A DNA stretch of 64,000 nt from Brevibacterium spongiae (GCF_026168515.1 NZ_CP093443.1:682001-746000), one strand, 5' to 3'; positions 36,525 through 45,466 are shown, counted from the first letter of the stretch. The notes: generated by a model from the letters alone, not told the origin. Translations and numbers: made by a program.

Positions 36525-37373
36525 ATGATGTCGTTTTCTCAGCGCATGGGACTCAGCCCGGTGCGTACAGTGATTCAAAAGGACTCGCTTGACACTGAAA
36601 CGCGCACGGCATTGTGGAACTTGGTTCACGCTACGCTAGATGTGTTGCGAACCTATAAGGATGACCTTTATGCGGATGAAGAGCTGGCGGCTTCAATTTG
36701 GGTCAATATTTTCAGCAAGCCGCGAGATGAGCAATCTTCCACTAGGCAAGTCTGGGTACTAGTCAAGGAGAGAATTCTTACGGGCGAATGGTTTGTTGTC
36801 TTGGACATGGTTGAATCATTTGTTCGCCAACTTAATCGGGTGCGGAGCGGAGAACTGTCTGGGGCAGCTGAAGCCGCCATAGACGAGTTTAATCATCGGT
36901 TTGAGCGCTTCCTGGTTGGATATAGATTTATAGAGCAACGGATTGTTCCGGTCGATGGAGATGTTGAGGTTGCTGCAATTGCATCTGCGACTGAACTCTC
37001 ACGAGAGTTCAGTGGCGCACGCAGGCATCTCGAGCGCGCGGGTGAGTTGTTGGCGGATCGAAAGAACCCGGACTATTCGAACTCGGTGAAAGAATCAATT
37101 TCAGCTGTAGAGTCAATTGTAAAAATCATAACGAGCAAGAGCACGCTTGGTAGCGGATTGAAACAGTTGAAAGCCAAAGGTGTTGAGATACATCCAGCTC
37201 TTGAATCGTCCTGGGCGAAGATGTATGGATGGACATCAGATGCGGAAGGGGTTCGTCATGCAGCCATCGAGCGCTCGGAAGTCGACCAGCCTCTAGCCAA
37301 GTACATGCTGGTAGCATGCTCAGCTTTCGTTGCGTATTTAATTGAAACGGGCAGAAAGACTGTTGCGATCTGA
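36525..37373 (+). CDS. AbiJ-type (AbiJ_NTD4) putative abortive-infection protein
   Basis: A protein of about 282 residues. The N-terminus MSFSQRMGLSPVRTVIQKDS with RTALWNLVH matches AbiJ_NTD4, a domain placed in front of effector domains in AbiJ-like phage-defence proteins. The C-terminus from about residue 190 (NSVKESISAVESIVKIIT, GLKQLKAKGVEIHPALESSW) looks like an HEPN-related helical domain, commonly a ribonuclease; I do not see a clear R-x4-6-H motif. The start is ATG 36525 or 36528; a longer frame to 36417 gives an unrelated extension. Its low GC and position between two unrelated blocks suggest horizontal acquisition. It ends 1 bp before the convergent gene's stop. Confidence 0.72.
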   Translation: MMSFSQRMGLSPVRTVIQKDSLDTETRTALWNLVHATLDVLRTYKDDLYADEELAASIWVNIFSKPRDEQSSTRQVWVLVKERILTGEWFVVLDMVESFVRQLNRVRSGELSGAAEAAIDEFNHRFERFLVGYRFIEQRIVPVDGDVEVAAIASATELSREFSGARRHLERAGELLADRKNPDYSNSVKESISAVESIVKIITSKSTLGSGLKQLKAKGVEIHPALESSWAKMYGWTSDAEGVRHAAIERSEVDQPLAKYMLVACSAFVAYLIETGRKTVAI

Positions 37374-37374
37374 G

Positions 37375-38301
37375 TCAGTATCCCAGAGACACTAGGTAGC
37401 GGAGGAAGTCGGCGAGGTCGTTGCCGGCCAGGGCGTTCTTGAGCGCCGGCATCGCCTCGGGGTCGAAATCGATGATGACCCTGCCGTCGTCCTCGCGACG
37501 CGAGTTCGTGGGCACCGTGACGACAGCGATGTCGTCAGGTTGCAGGGCGCGGAGGTTATTGGCGATCTTGCCGAGTTCGACCGTAGTCAGCTCCGCATTG
37601 TGCTTGATCCCCGCCGCGAAATGTCCGAGCACAGCTGCTCCCTTGTTCGGGTCCTTCACCAGTCCGCCGGACTTGAGCGCCTGGATGAGCGCCCGGACAA
37701 CTGCACGCTGATTGCGGGTTCGTGTCTGGCCAGCATCATCGACCGGGTCGGCAGCGGTGAAGATTGTCGACGTCGCCCCATCGAGAGTGTTCGTCCCCTC
37801 AACGAAATCAGTTCCATCTGCGCCGAAAGCTGCACGGCTGTACACCGGGAGGCCGCCTAACTCGTCGATGACTCGGCCGAGTGCGTCTGACTCAATTTCG
37901 GCGATGTGATCGATGCGGATGCCGAGGAACTCCTCGGCCATAGCGACGACGACCGGCCAGCCGCCCTCGTCGGCGATCGTGCCGAACGTCTGTCCGGACT
38001 CGATCTGAGTCGAGGGATTGAACACGAGAACAGCGGCGAAGTCGCCCGCGGGCGGGACGTGGATGACCGCGAAGGTGTCACCTTGGCTCGACGACGATTG
38101 CGGGGTCGCCTCGGCGAGGTTTCCGGGATTCGTCACCCGAAGCATGAGGGTCCGGGCATCACCCTCGGTTGGTCGGATGTCTTCGGGTGGGAAGGCCGCC
38201 TCGGTGGGGATGGTCTTCGACGCGTCATCGAACTCGGCCCGGGCGGAGTTGAGGTCCTTGAGAGACCCGATGGCAGATACCACCTTCGTCAGCTTGGCCA
38301 T
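37375..38301 (-). CDS. LytR-CpsA-Psr-like domain protein without membrane anchor
   Basis: A 308-residue protein. The part from about residue 75 follows the LCP pattern: DTFAVIHVPPAGDFAAVLVF, then IRIDHIAEIESDALGRVIDELGGLPV, FVEGTNTLDGATSTIF and the Arg-rich TRTRNQRAVVRALIQAL. LCP enzymes attach wall teichoic acids or polysaccharides to peptidoglycan from outside. Here no signal peptide or transmembrane helix precedes the domain when translation starts at ATG 38301 (MAKLTKVVSAIG), and an in-frame extension to 38385 adds only a weak hydrophobic stretch. It may be a cytoplasmic or degenerate paralogue. Confidence 0.65.
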   Translation of the reverse strand: MAKLTKVVSAIGSLKDLNSARAEFDDASKTIPTEAAFPPEDIRPTEGDARTLMLRVTNPGNLAEATPQSSSSQGDTFAVIHVPPAGDFAAVLVFNPSTQIESGQTFGTIADEGGWPVVVAMAEEFLGIRIDHIAEIESDALGRVIDELGGLPVYSRAAFGADGTDFVEGTNTLDGATSTIFTAADPVDDAGQTRTRNQRAVVRALIQALKSGGLVKDPNKGAAVLGHFAAGIKHNAELTTVELGKIANNLRALQPDDIAVVTVPTNSRREDDGRVIIDFDPEAMPALKNALAGNDLADFLRYLVSLGY

Positions 38302-38350
38302 GGCAGTCCCACTTTCTCTGTCCGGTGACACGGTGATGATCCCAATAATA

Positions 38351-38392
38351 ACCGCGGGTGAGATCGGCTCGTGCACCGATCTCACCCGCGGT
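38351..38392 (-). terminator. Strong hairpin between YceI-type and LCP-like genes
   Basis: A perfect 17-bp stem ACCGCGGGTGAGATCGG and its complement with an 8-nt loop. It lies 38 bp beyond the YceI-type stop and upstream of the LCP-like start, so it probably ends YceI transcription. No clear T-run follows. Confidence 0.7.
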
Positions 38393-38429
38393 GAGGACTG
38401 CTGTGTATTGCTGGCCTGGCCAGCTGGGC

Positions 38430-39344
38430 TCAGCGGAGGCCGAAGAGCTTTCCGAGGCCGCTTCCGGACGACTGTGAGTCCGACTGCTTAGCCTCAGGCG
38501 CCTTCTCAGTCGGCTTGTCAGCGGGAGATTCGGCCGGCTTGACCGGCGGTGGGGGAGGGAACTCATCGGTGGCAGGCTCAGTCTTCGCGTCCACCGATGC
38601 TGTGCTCTCCGGGGCCTTCGGCGCGGGAGGGGCAGTCTCGTCAGCGGCTGGAGTCGGGGTCACCGACTCCGGGGCTTCCGGCTTCGGGGACGAGGTGTCG
38701 GCTTCCGGAGTCGGAGCCGCCTCGGTGACGGGTTCCGGTGCTTCGGTGGGGGCCTCAGCCTCGGCGGTGGTGTCCGCGGCATCGGTGGGGGCCGCCTCGG
38801 CGACGTTCTTGATCAGGGAGAGCTCGAACTCGAGCGTGATCTTGTCGCTGACGAGCACGCCACCGGAATCGAGCTTCGTATTCCAGGTCACGCCCCAGTC
38901 CTTGCGGTCGATGCGGCGGGAGCCCTCGAGGCCGGCGCGCAGGTTGCCGAAGGGATCGGACTCGACGCCGATGAGCTCGAGCGGGATGGACACGGTCTTC
39001 GTCATGTCACGGATCGTCAGATCACCGGTGACGATATACGAGCCCTCGTCCACCTCGTCGATGGCCGAGGAGACGAAGCGGATCTCCGGGTAGGCGTCGA
39101 CGTCGAAGAAGTCCGCCGAGCGCAGGTGGGTGTCCCGGTCCGCGCTGCGGGTGTCGACGCTCGCAGTCTCGATGACGACGGTGGCGGTCGAATCCGAGAG
39201 ATCCTCGGCGATGTCGGCCGAACCGGTGACATTGTTGAACGCTCCGCGCACACGGGAGACCATCGCGTGGCGAGTGGAGAAGCCCAGGCGAGAGTGGGAG
39301 GGGTCGATGTCCCAATGGCCCGTGAGCCCTGGCGTCTCTGTCAT
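38430..39344 (-). CDS. YceI-family protein with acidic Pro/Ala-rich tail
   Basis: A 304-residue protein. Residues 1-180 are a YceI domain, a lipocalin-like barrel that binds isoprenoid or other amphiphilic ligands: GHWDIDPSHSRLGFSTRHAM, LRSADFFDVDAYPEIRF and WGVTWNTKLDSGGVLVSDKI. The remaining 120 residues are low complexity, rich in Ala, Pro, Glu and Thr, ending in SGLGKLFGLR. That tail is not part of the family. The ATG at 39344 has GAAGGAG upstream at good spacing. No signal peptide is present, as in many actinobacterial YceI proteins. Confidence 0.85.
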   Translation of the reverse strand: MTETPGLTGHWDIDPSHSRLGFSTRHAMVSRVRGAFNNVTGSADIAEDLSDSTATVVIETASVDTRSADRDTHLRSADFFDVDAYPEIRFVSSAIDEVDEGSYIVTGDLTIRDMTKTVSIPLELIGVESDPFGNLRAGLEGSRRIDRKDWGVTWNTKLDSGGVLVSDKITLEFELSLIKNVAEAAPTDAADTTAEAEAPTEAPEPVTEAAPTPEADTSSPKPEAPESVTPTPAADETAPPAPKAPESTASVDAKTEPATDEFPPPPPVKPAESPADKPTEKAPEAKQSDSQSSGSGLGKLFGLR

Positions 39345-39699
39345 GGGGTCGCTCCTTCGGTTCCTCCGCACTCCTACGGGGAGGGCGTCGTCATCGGGGT
39401 GACCGCTCGGAATCCGAGCGATCGTTGAAATAACAAATGCCTACGTAGTCTTACACGCGAGGTCGGTTGCGTGCCACCTCGGTGGTGGTGCTTCGGGGTG
39501 CGCTAATGGGAGGTCCGCTTAGCCAGTGGTGATCAAGTATCTGTAGACAATCTAGCTCAAAGAGTCACAGGCTCCTCGACGGCAGACGCTTCGCCTGACC
39601 CGTCATTGCGTCGATTTCCATGGGAAGTAGAAGTCTCTGAACGTAGAAACGTTACCGGAAACTCTGACACCCGCAGCGCCCGCAGAGGGTGGCGCAATT

Positions 39700-39711
39700 C
39701 GACATTTGTCG
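39700..39711. promoter_or_regulatory. Palindromic operator candidate upstream of oxidase-TRAP operon
   Basis: CGACATTTGTCG is a perfect 5-bp inverted repeat around TT, followed at once by TATTTGTACA. It sits about 120 bp upstream of the oxidase start and could be bound by the PucR-type regulator encoded at the end of this cluster. Confidence 0.35.
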
Positions 39712-39780
39712 TATTTGTACATCACTCCCTTCGACACGTGGCTGATGACGTTCGTCCCGAGGACTGTTTCAATGAATCAA

Positions 39781-39800
39781 ACTCCTCGAAGGCGAGGAGT
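39781..39800 (+). promoter_or_regulatory. 5' UTR hairpin before the oxidase gene
   Basis: ACTCCTCG and CGAGGAGT form a perfect 8-bp stem with a 4-nt loop, 29 nt before the start codon and just upstream of the ribosome site. It could stabilise the mRNA or act as an attenuator. Confidence 0.4.
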
Positions 39801-39829
39801 AGTAAACCACTCAAAGGGAGACCATCTCA

Positions 39830-40960
39830 ATGTCCAACCTCAAAGTTGCGGTAGTCGGTGTCGGTTCGATGGGCAGCATGGCGCTGTGGCAGCTGGCCAA
39901 GGCCGGAATTGATGCAGTCGGTTTCGAACAATTTGGGCTTGCTCACGAACGGTCCGCCGCTGGTGGAGAGTCACGCATGTTCCGGACGGCGTACATGGAG
40001 GGTGCGGATTACGTACCCATGCTCAAAGCGTCTCGGAAGTTGTGGCAGGAGCTCGAAGCAGAAACTGGGCAAAGCCTGTTGAACCTCAACGGTGCACTCA
40101 TGATTGGACCGAAGAGTGACGAGCGAATCGCCAACGTCATCCGCTCAGTCGAAGAGTTCGAGATTGATCACGAGGTACTTGATTCTGCCGAAGCGATGAA
40201 ACGATATCCTCAGCATTGGCTCGATTCTGACGAGATTGCAGTCCTGGACCGCGAAGGTGGTGTCATCCGGCCGGAGATGGCGGTATTCACGGCAGCTGAA
40301 CGTGCTGTTGAACTAGGTGCGCAACTTCGCGAAAATTGCCGCGTTGATTCGATTGTAGAGAGTGGTTCCGGGGTTCGAATCAACGCAGATGGCAAAGACG
40401 AAGAGTTTGACAAAGTGATAGTCACCACAGGGCCGTGGACTGCACGGGTATTTCCGCAGTTCGCTGACCACTTGGTACCTCGAAAGATAGTTATGACCTG
40501 GTATCTGTCCAAGAAGCTTGATGACTACTCATCCGAAAACTTCCCTGCATTTGGGCGTGTTGGCGGCGAGATTCAAACCTTTGGAATTCCAGCGCTCGAA
40601 GGCACGATGACGAAGATCGGTAGTGTGGCTACATTTGGCGATGTAGAAGTCCCTGAGGATCTGCATCGTGACGTCGATCTTGCCGAACTCGGAGCAATCA
40701 ATCGTGAGGTTGCTCGGTGCCATCCAGGGTTGGAATCCACTCCCTCGAGGATTTCTGTTCACATGGATGCCTACACAACTGACGAACATGCGCTTGTAGG
40801 GCCAGTCCCTGGTAGCGACAAGGTGTTCGTATTGGGCGGCTATTCAGGACATGGGTTCAAACTTGCGCCAGTCATGGGCGAGATTGCTAAAGATCTGGCC
40901 GTGGACGGAGTCACGTCACACCCAATCGCTCACTTGGCACCCGAACGCTTCACAGTCTAA
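39830..40960 (+). CDS. Sarcosine oxidase / N-methyl amino acid oxidase-like flavoprotein
   Basis: A 376-residue FAD-dependent amine oxidase of the DAO/MSOX fold. The dinucleotide site is VAVVGVGSMGSMALWQLA, then GGESRMFRTAYMEGADYV, VIVTTGPWTARVFPQ and the C-terminal FVLGGYSGHGFKLAPVMGEI. In MSOX and SolA the flavin is bound to a cysteine in a C-x-Y-T region; here the equivalent is HMDAYTTDEHALVG, without that cysteine, so FAD is probably non-covalent and the substrate may differ. AAAGGGAG precedes the ATG. The TRAP transporter genes follow after 39 bp, so the substrate is probably imported by that system. Confidence 0.82.
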   Translation: MSNLKVAVVGVGSMGSMALWQLAKAGIDAVGFEQFGLAHERSAAGGESRMFRTAYMEGADYVPMLKASRKLWQELEAETGQSLLNLNGALMIGPKSDERIANVIRSVEEFEIDHEVLDSAEAMKRYPQHWLDSDEIAVLDREGGVIRPEMAVFTAAERAVELGAQLRENCRVDSIVESGSGVRINADGKDEEFDKVIVTTGPWTARVFPQFADHLVPRKIVMTWYLSKKLDDYSSENFPAFGRVGGEIQTFGIPALEGTMTKIGSVATFGDVEVPEDLHRDVDLAELGAINREVARCHPGLESTPSRISVHMDAYTTDEHALVGPVPGSDKVFVLGGYSGHGFKLAPVMGEIAKDLAVDGVTSHPIAHLAPERFTV

Positions 40961-40999
40961 TCCAATAAGTACTTATGGAGCCGAAGGGCTTGAGAACCA

Positions 41000-42034
41000 A
41001 TGAAACGTCGACAGATTCTAGCTTCCGCTGCCGCTTTTGCGCTCAGTATTGCGGTTGGAGGATGTGCAACCAGCGATAACGATGGCGCATTGATTTTGCG
41101 GGTAGCGGGCCAAAACAACGACCACCACCCCAACACCACCGAGTTACGCAAAATGGCCCAAACCGTGGAGGAGGGCACGTCAGGGCGAGTCCGCATGGAG
41201 ATCTATCCGAACAATCAGCTGGGCGACTACACGCTCATGTATGACGAAATCGGCCAAGGAACCATGCACATGGGGTTAATTTCCACCCCGACAAACCTCG
41301 ACAATAGGCTCGAAATTCAGTTCTTGCCATACCTTTTCACCAACTACCAGGACGTCAACAGGTACTTCACTTTGGACTCGGTCCTAGGGAAGCAGATGCG
41401 CGAGATTCACGGGGAACAGGACATCGAACTGTTGGGGCTGTTCGCTGAGGGGTTTGGTGGCATAGCTACCAGCAAGCCCGCTTCCGAACCTGCAAAGATG
41501 GGCGTGGACAAGGATGTTGTACTCCGTGTTCCGGAAATTCCGATAACGGCCGGGCACACCAAATCTATGGGCTTCAGCACGGTATCAATGGCTTACGCCG
41601 ACGTCTACCAGGGCCTTCAAACCGGAGCTGTCGACGGCTGGACCGGAGGGCACCCTTTGGTCAACTACCTTCAGTTCAAAGACGTCATAAGCCACTACTA
41701 CCAGTACAACAACATGTTTGAGGCTACACATCTGTTAATTAATCGACCGACGTTTCAATCACTATCCAAGGCGGATCAGCAGGTTCTTCGGGACGCGGGT
41801 GAGACCTTAACGAAGAACAGCTTCGAGATCTCGAGTGAGGCTGAGGACACGTACCGCAAAAAGATGGCCGACGAAGGTATCGAAGTTGTGAACTTCGACG
41901 AAAAGGAATTGAAAGACTTCGCCAAATATGCTCAGCAGAACGCGTGGTCGGTTCTCAACGACCCGGGCCAGGTGGAGATGATCAAAGAGCTCGCTGATGA
42001 AATGGGTTTTGACTATTCACCGCCGAGTAGTTGA
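41000..42034 (+). CDS. dctP: TRAP transporter substrate-binding lipoprotein (DctP family)
   Basis: A 344-residue extracytoplasmic binding protein. The N-terminus MKRRQILASAAAFALSIAV followed by GGCATS is a lipoprotein signal with the acylated cysteine near residue 22. The DctP-type domain follows (TLMYDEIGQGTMHMGLIST, YLFTNYQDVNRYF, GAVDGWTGGHPLVNYLQF). It would bind an organic acid or amino-acid-like ligand at the membrane surface. The first gene of dctPQM; dctQ starts 16 bp after it. Confidence 0.88.
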   Translation: MKRRQILASAAAFALSIAVGGCATSDNDGALILRVAGQNNDHHPNTTELRKMAQTVEEGTSGRVRMEIYPNNQLGDYTLMYDEIGQGTMHMGLISTPTNLDNRLEIQFLPYLFTNYQDVNRYFTLDSVLGKQMREIHGEQDIELLGLFAEGFGGIATSKPASEPAKMGVDKDVVLRVPEIPITAGHTKSMGFSTVSMAYADVYQGLQTGAVDGWTGGHPLVNYLQFKDVISHYYQYNNMFEATHLLINRPTFQSLSKADQQVLRDAGETLTKNSFEISSEAEDTYRKKMADEGIEVVNFDEKELKDFAKYAQQNAWSVLNDPGQVEMIKELADEMGFDYSPPSS

Positions 42035-42049
42035 GAAAGGCTGGCAACC

Positions 42050-42601
42050 ATGAAGAAGAAACTGCAAGCAACAGCGAAGTGGCTACTTGCAGCACAGCGG
42101 TGGATTTTGTTTATCTGTTGCGCACTAGTTGTCGTCGGCTTGTTCGCTCAGGTCATTCTGCGTTATGTACTAGGCACCACAATTCTGGGACTCAATGAAC
42201 TCATCCTCATCCCAACCATATGGATGTACTTCATCGGTGCCTCGTACGCCAGTGCAGAAGGTACTCACATTTCGGCTGATGTCCTGCAAGCCTACCTACG
42301 TAGCGAGCGAACTAAACAGATCGTTCAGGTGATCGTATCCGCGATCAGTTTGGCCGTGGGGCTCATTCTAAGCTGGTGGGCATGTCTATATATACAACAT
42401 AGCTTGGACCGGCCCGGGACAACTCCGGTGTTCGCCCTTCCGCTCATTATCGTGCAGTCGGCAGTCATCGTGGGCTTCATTCTCATGACCATGTACACTG
42501 CCGCCAATCTATATGTGGCGATAGCCAAACTCAAGGATAGCCAGGCTCCGTCCTCGCCGAAACACACCGGAACTGCACTCGATCACGAGTCGGAAGGGTG
42601 A
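42050..42601 (+). CDS. dctQ: TRAP transporter small permease (DctQ family)
   Basis: A 183-residue membrane protein with four predicted helices: WILFICCALVVVGLFAQVIL, LNELILIPTIWMYFIGASYA, a third around QVIVSAISLAVGLILSWWA and a fourth around LPLIIVQSAVIVGFILMT. The first two are typical DctQ sequences. It scaffolds DctM. It ends 6 bp before the dctM start. Confidence 0.88.
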   Translation: MKKKLQATAKWLLAAQRWILFICCALVVVGLFAQVILRYVLGTTILGLNELILIPTIWMYFIGASYASAEGTHISADVLQAYLRSERTKQIVQVIVSAISLAVGLILSWWACLYIQHSLDRPGTTPVFALPLIIVQSAVIVGFILMTMYTAANLYVAIAKLKDSQAPSSPKHTGTALDHESEG

Positions 42602-42607
42602 TCATCA

Positions 42608-43939
42608 ATGTTGCTCATTGGGCTTATTCTTCTCATCGTTCTTCTGGCTCTTGGCGTTCCAGTCGTTTGGACCTTCCTCGGCGTCGCAGTGTTCCTTGTC
42701 ATCTCGCTTGGGTACGACCCCAATTTCTTACTGCCGTACGGATACAGCCAACTGAACTCAACGCTGCTATTGGCAATCCCGATGTTTATCATTGCTGGCA
42801 AGCTCATCGAACGGGGCGGCGTCGGTGATGTCATCGTTAAGTGGGCGGAGGTGCTCCTTGGCCGGATCAAGGGTGGACTTGGAATAGCCTCTGTTCTAGC
42901 TAGTGCAGTATTCGGATCAATCTCCGGAAGCGCACTCGCCGCACTGTCGACAATCGGTTCGATCATGTTCGGCAAACTGCACAAAGCCGGCTACCCGCGC
43001 GGGTTTGCCGCTGCCCTCATGGCCAATGCGTCAATTCTCGGCCTGCTCATACCTCCGAGTGGCATCATGATTCTCTACGCCTGGTTGGCTAACGTGTCCG
43101 TGCTGGCGGCGTTTTTGTCCACGTTGATTCCTGGGCTCATACTTACGGTGATCCTTAGCATCGTCACGTTGGTCTATATGCGCTCGGAGTCTGCCAAGCG
43201 CGTCAGGGCTGGAGAACCTGATATCGTGCAACTGGATCCGGTTCCGTTCCCGCAAATGGCACGGCAATTTGGGCGCCGTACAGTCACCGGCATTCCTGCA
43301 TTGGTATTGCCGGTGATCATCCTCGGCGGAATATACAGCGGCATTCTGACCACAGTCGAGGCAGCAGCGGTGGCCGCGATCTATACGATTCCAGTGGGCT
43401 TGTGGATCTACAAGCGGCTCAAAGTGCGAGACCTTAAGAATGTTTTCGTCGAAGGCGCTGCTACCACCGGCGTCGTGATGATTATGGCGTATTCGATGAT
43501 GATTCTATCTCGAATCTTTACGATGGAAAGACTTCCAGACGCCATCAGTACCGTGTTGCTCTCAATCTCCGAGAGCCCTATAGTGCTCCTGCTGATGATC
43601 AACTTGTTTGTCATCATACTTGGAATGCTGATTGATGACGTGAGTGGAGTCTTGCTTGTCACACCCATTCTCTTGCCCGTCGCAATGGGCATCGGAGTGG
43701 ATCCGATTCACTTCGCGGCGATCATCGGAGTTAACTTGGGGATGGCGAACGTGACGCCGCCGACTGCACCACTTCTATACTTCAGCTCTCAACTGGGCAA
43801 AGCGCCAGTGAACGAGATGATGAAGCCGACGTTGGTCATGATTGGGGTTGGGTGGATTCCGACTCTTGCATTGACGACTTATGTTCCCGAACTGTCTCTC
43901 TGGCTTCCGAAGGTGTTGCTCGGATATACACCTATGTGA
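42608..43939 (+). CDS. dctM: TRAP transporter large permease (DctM family)
   Basis: A 443-residue protein with about twelve hydrophobic segments, the sodium-driven transport subunit. Family features include LLAIPMFIIAGKLIERGGV, GSISGSALAALSTIGSIM, LLIPPSGIMILYAWLANVSV and GVNLGMANVTPPTAPLLYF. The gene completes the oxidase-dctPQM unit. The PucR-type regulator gene is convergent 3 bp downstream. Confidence 0.92.
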   Translation: MLLIGLILLIVLLALGVPVVWTFLGVAVFLVISLGYDPNFLLPYGYSQLNSTLLLAIPMFIIAGKLIERGGVGDVIVKWAEVLLGRIKGGLGIASVLASAVFGSISGSALAALSTIGSIMFGKLHKAGYPRGFAAALMANASILGLLIPPSGIMILYAWLANVSVLAAFLSTLIPGLILTVILSIVTLVYMRSESAKRVRAGEPDIVQLDPVPFPQMARQFGRRTVTGIPALVLPVIILGGIYSGILTTVEAAAVAAIYTIPVGLWIYKRLKVRDLKNVFVEGAATTGVVMIMAYSMMILSRIFTMERLPDAISTVLLSISESPIVLLLMINLFVIILGMLIDDVSGVLLVTPILLPVAMGIGVDPIHFAAIIGVNLGMANVTPPTAPLLYFSSQLGKAPVNEMMKPTLVMIGVGWIPTLALTTYVPELSLWLPKVLLGYTPM

Positions 43940-43942
43940 TGT

Positions 43943-45136
43943 TCACGGATCGATTCGGTCCATGAGGTGTATCCCCAAATGAACGAGCAACCGGTCTCGA
44001 CCTGACTTGAGGTTGAGGCCAGTTGCTCGTTCGAACTGGTTGATGCGGTAGTAAATCGTCGCGCGGTGCAGATGTTGCTCGCGTGCAACATCCGATACGC
44101 TTCCGGCTAGATCAAGGTACGTCGTGATTGTTTTGATAATTTCATCGTTAATCTGTGCAAGGGTGTCTCGCAGGACTGTAGGTAGTCGAGACTTGGTAAT
44201 TGCAGACGTCGCAACGAGGCCGAGGAGTGTCTCAAGTGCGTGGTCGTCCCAAACGATCACCGGATCATCTAGGTCCACGCCCATACTGACTGCGGAAATT
44301 GCTTCCAAGTATGAGATGTGTACTTCGTTGAGACTACGCAGACTTCCCACGCCAATACGCAAGTCTTCAAAATGACTCGAAAGTCGGCTGCGCATATAAC
44401 GCCGTACTGATTCTAGGGAGTGCGAGAGGGCTGTCGCGGAATATTCCTCAGAGACTTCAAGCAGTCCAAAAGTATGCGTACTCCCATGCGCAGTCAGCAT
44501 TCGGGGATGAAAGCGCCCAGTAGCCTGGAACCACGCAAGTCGAAGTTCCGCATGCTCTTGCTGATCAATTTCTTGTGAGTCTGGCCGCCCAATAGCAATC
44601 ACAATCATCGGATTGTCCGAATGCAATAGACGATGAGAGATCAGCATTTCGGCAGTTGTCCTCCTGATGGTGGGGTCATCGGATACGAGATTGTGTAGAT
44701 GGCGTTCAACGATGACACTGTCGGATGAACCGGCCGACGGTTGGAGGAGCGGCGCCAATCGGTTCGCAGCCTGCTGGCATGCGCGCTTATCGTCTTCGGA
44801 AAGTAGTGGGTGATGTGTAGTCCATAAGACTCCGATTAGTTCCTGCGATGATCTAATCGGAACTAGAAGCCTGTCATTGTCGAAACCGTGCTCGTGAAGC
44901 GCTGGAACGACAAGTGGCTCGTGAAGTGATGCCAAGTTCATAGACTTGACGTAGCCGAGGACGGGTTCCGGCAACTGCCGCTCTGTGATAGATTGCACGC
45001 GAATCTGATCTTCATCACTGAACCGATGAGTGCTGTGTGCAATGTAGTTTAGTGCCGCGTCATCGACGGCTACGCTGCGCTTAATACGTGAAGCAAGATC
45101 CTCAACGATGAGGTGAATAGGGTCGGCTATGAACAT
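43943..45136 (-). CDS. PucR/CdaR-type transcriptional regulator
   Basis: A 397-residue regulator. The N-terminal 150 residues resemble a GAF-like ligand-sensing part (VPIRSSQELIGVLWTTHH). The middle is GGDEF-like in PucR proteins (FHPRMLTAHGSTHTFGLLEV). The C-terminus is the PucR HTH_30 domain: TYLDLAGSVSDVAREQHLHR then ATIYYRINQFERATGLNL. Members usually control uptake and catabolism of purines, amino acids or sugar acids. Its convergent position against dctM suggests it controls the oxidase-TRAP operon. Confidence 0.85.
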   Translation of the reverse strand: MFIADPIHLIVEDLASRIKRSVAVDDAALNYIAHSTHRFSDEDQIRVQSITERQLPEPVLGYVKSMNLASLHEPLVVPALHEHGFDNDRLLVPIRSSQELIGVLWTTHHPLLSEDDKRACQQAANRLAPLLQPSAGSSDSVIVERHLHNLVSDDPTIRRTTAEMLISHRLLHSDNPMIVIAIGRPDSQEIDQQEHAELRLAWFQATGRFHPRMLTAHGSTHTFGLLEVSEEYSATALSHSLESVRRYMRSRLSSHFEDLRIGVGSLRSLNEVHISYLEAISAVSMGVDLDDPVIVWDDHALETLLGLVATSAITKSRLPTVLRDTLAQINDEIIKTITTYLDLAGSVSDVAREQHLHRATIYYRINQFERATGLNLKSGRDRLLVHLGIHLMDRIDP

Positions 45137-45466
45137 AAGTCGAATCTACCGTGATAGTGAACGGAGCGGACGGTATTGATCTTTCGACGTCAAACGAGTA
45201 CCCGCTTGAATCCGGGTGGATGTTTCATGCGAGCAACCTTCAAAGTTCCTACCGGAGAAGGCTCCAATAGCGCGGAGGCCTGTCGATGACGGCTGGAATC
45301 TCGTCAGGACTAACCGTGGGCGGTTCCGGAAGTCCCTTAGTTTCGTTCGCTCGTTGGGGCCATCGTGTCAGTCGCTAGAAGGAGGTTTAACGGGAATAGC
45401 TGCTGAAGTCTGCCTGGGAGCATTTGCCTCTGTCACAATGACGTCGAAATGGCATTCAGGCATAGG
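45137..45466. other. Intergenic region between PucR-type and MFS genes
   Basis: 330 bp. An 88-residue-compatible frame runs through it, but it has no recognisable features and continues as an antisense frame over the MFS gene. I see no RNA gene. It should contain the PucR gene promoter. Confidence 0.35.

Larger units (their letters stand above)
39345..39829. other. Intergenic region between YceI-type and oxidase genes
   Basis: 485 bp holding the divergent promoters. A palindrome at 39700 and a hairpin at 39781 lie on the oxidase side and are listed separately. Short frames here lack support. Confidence 0.4.
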
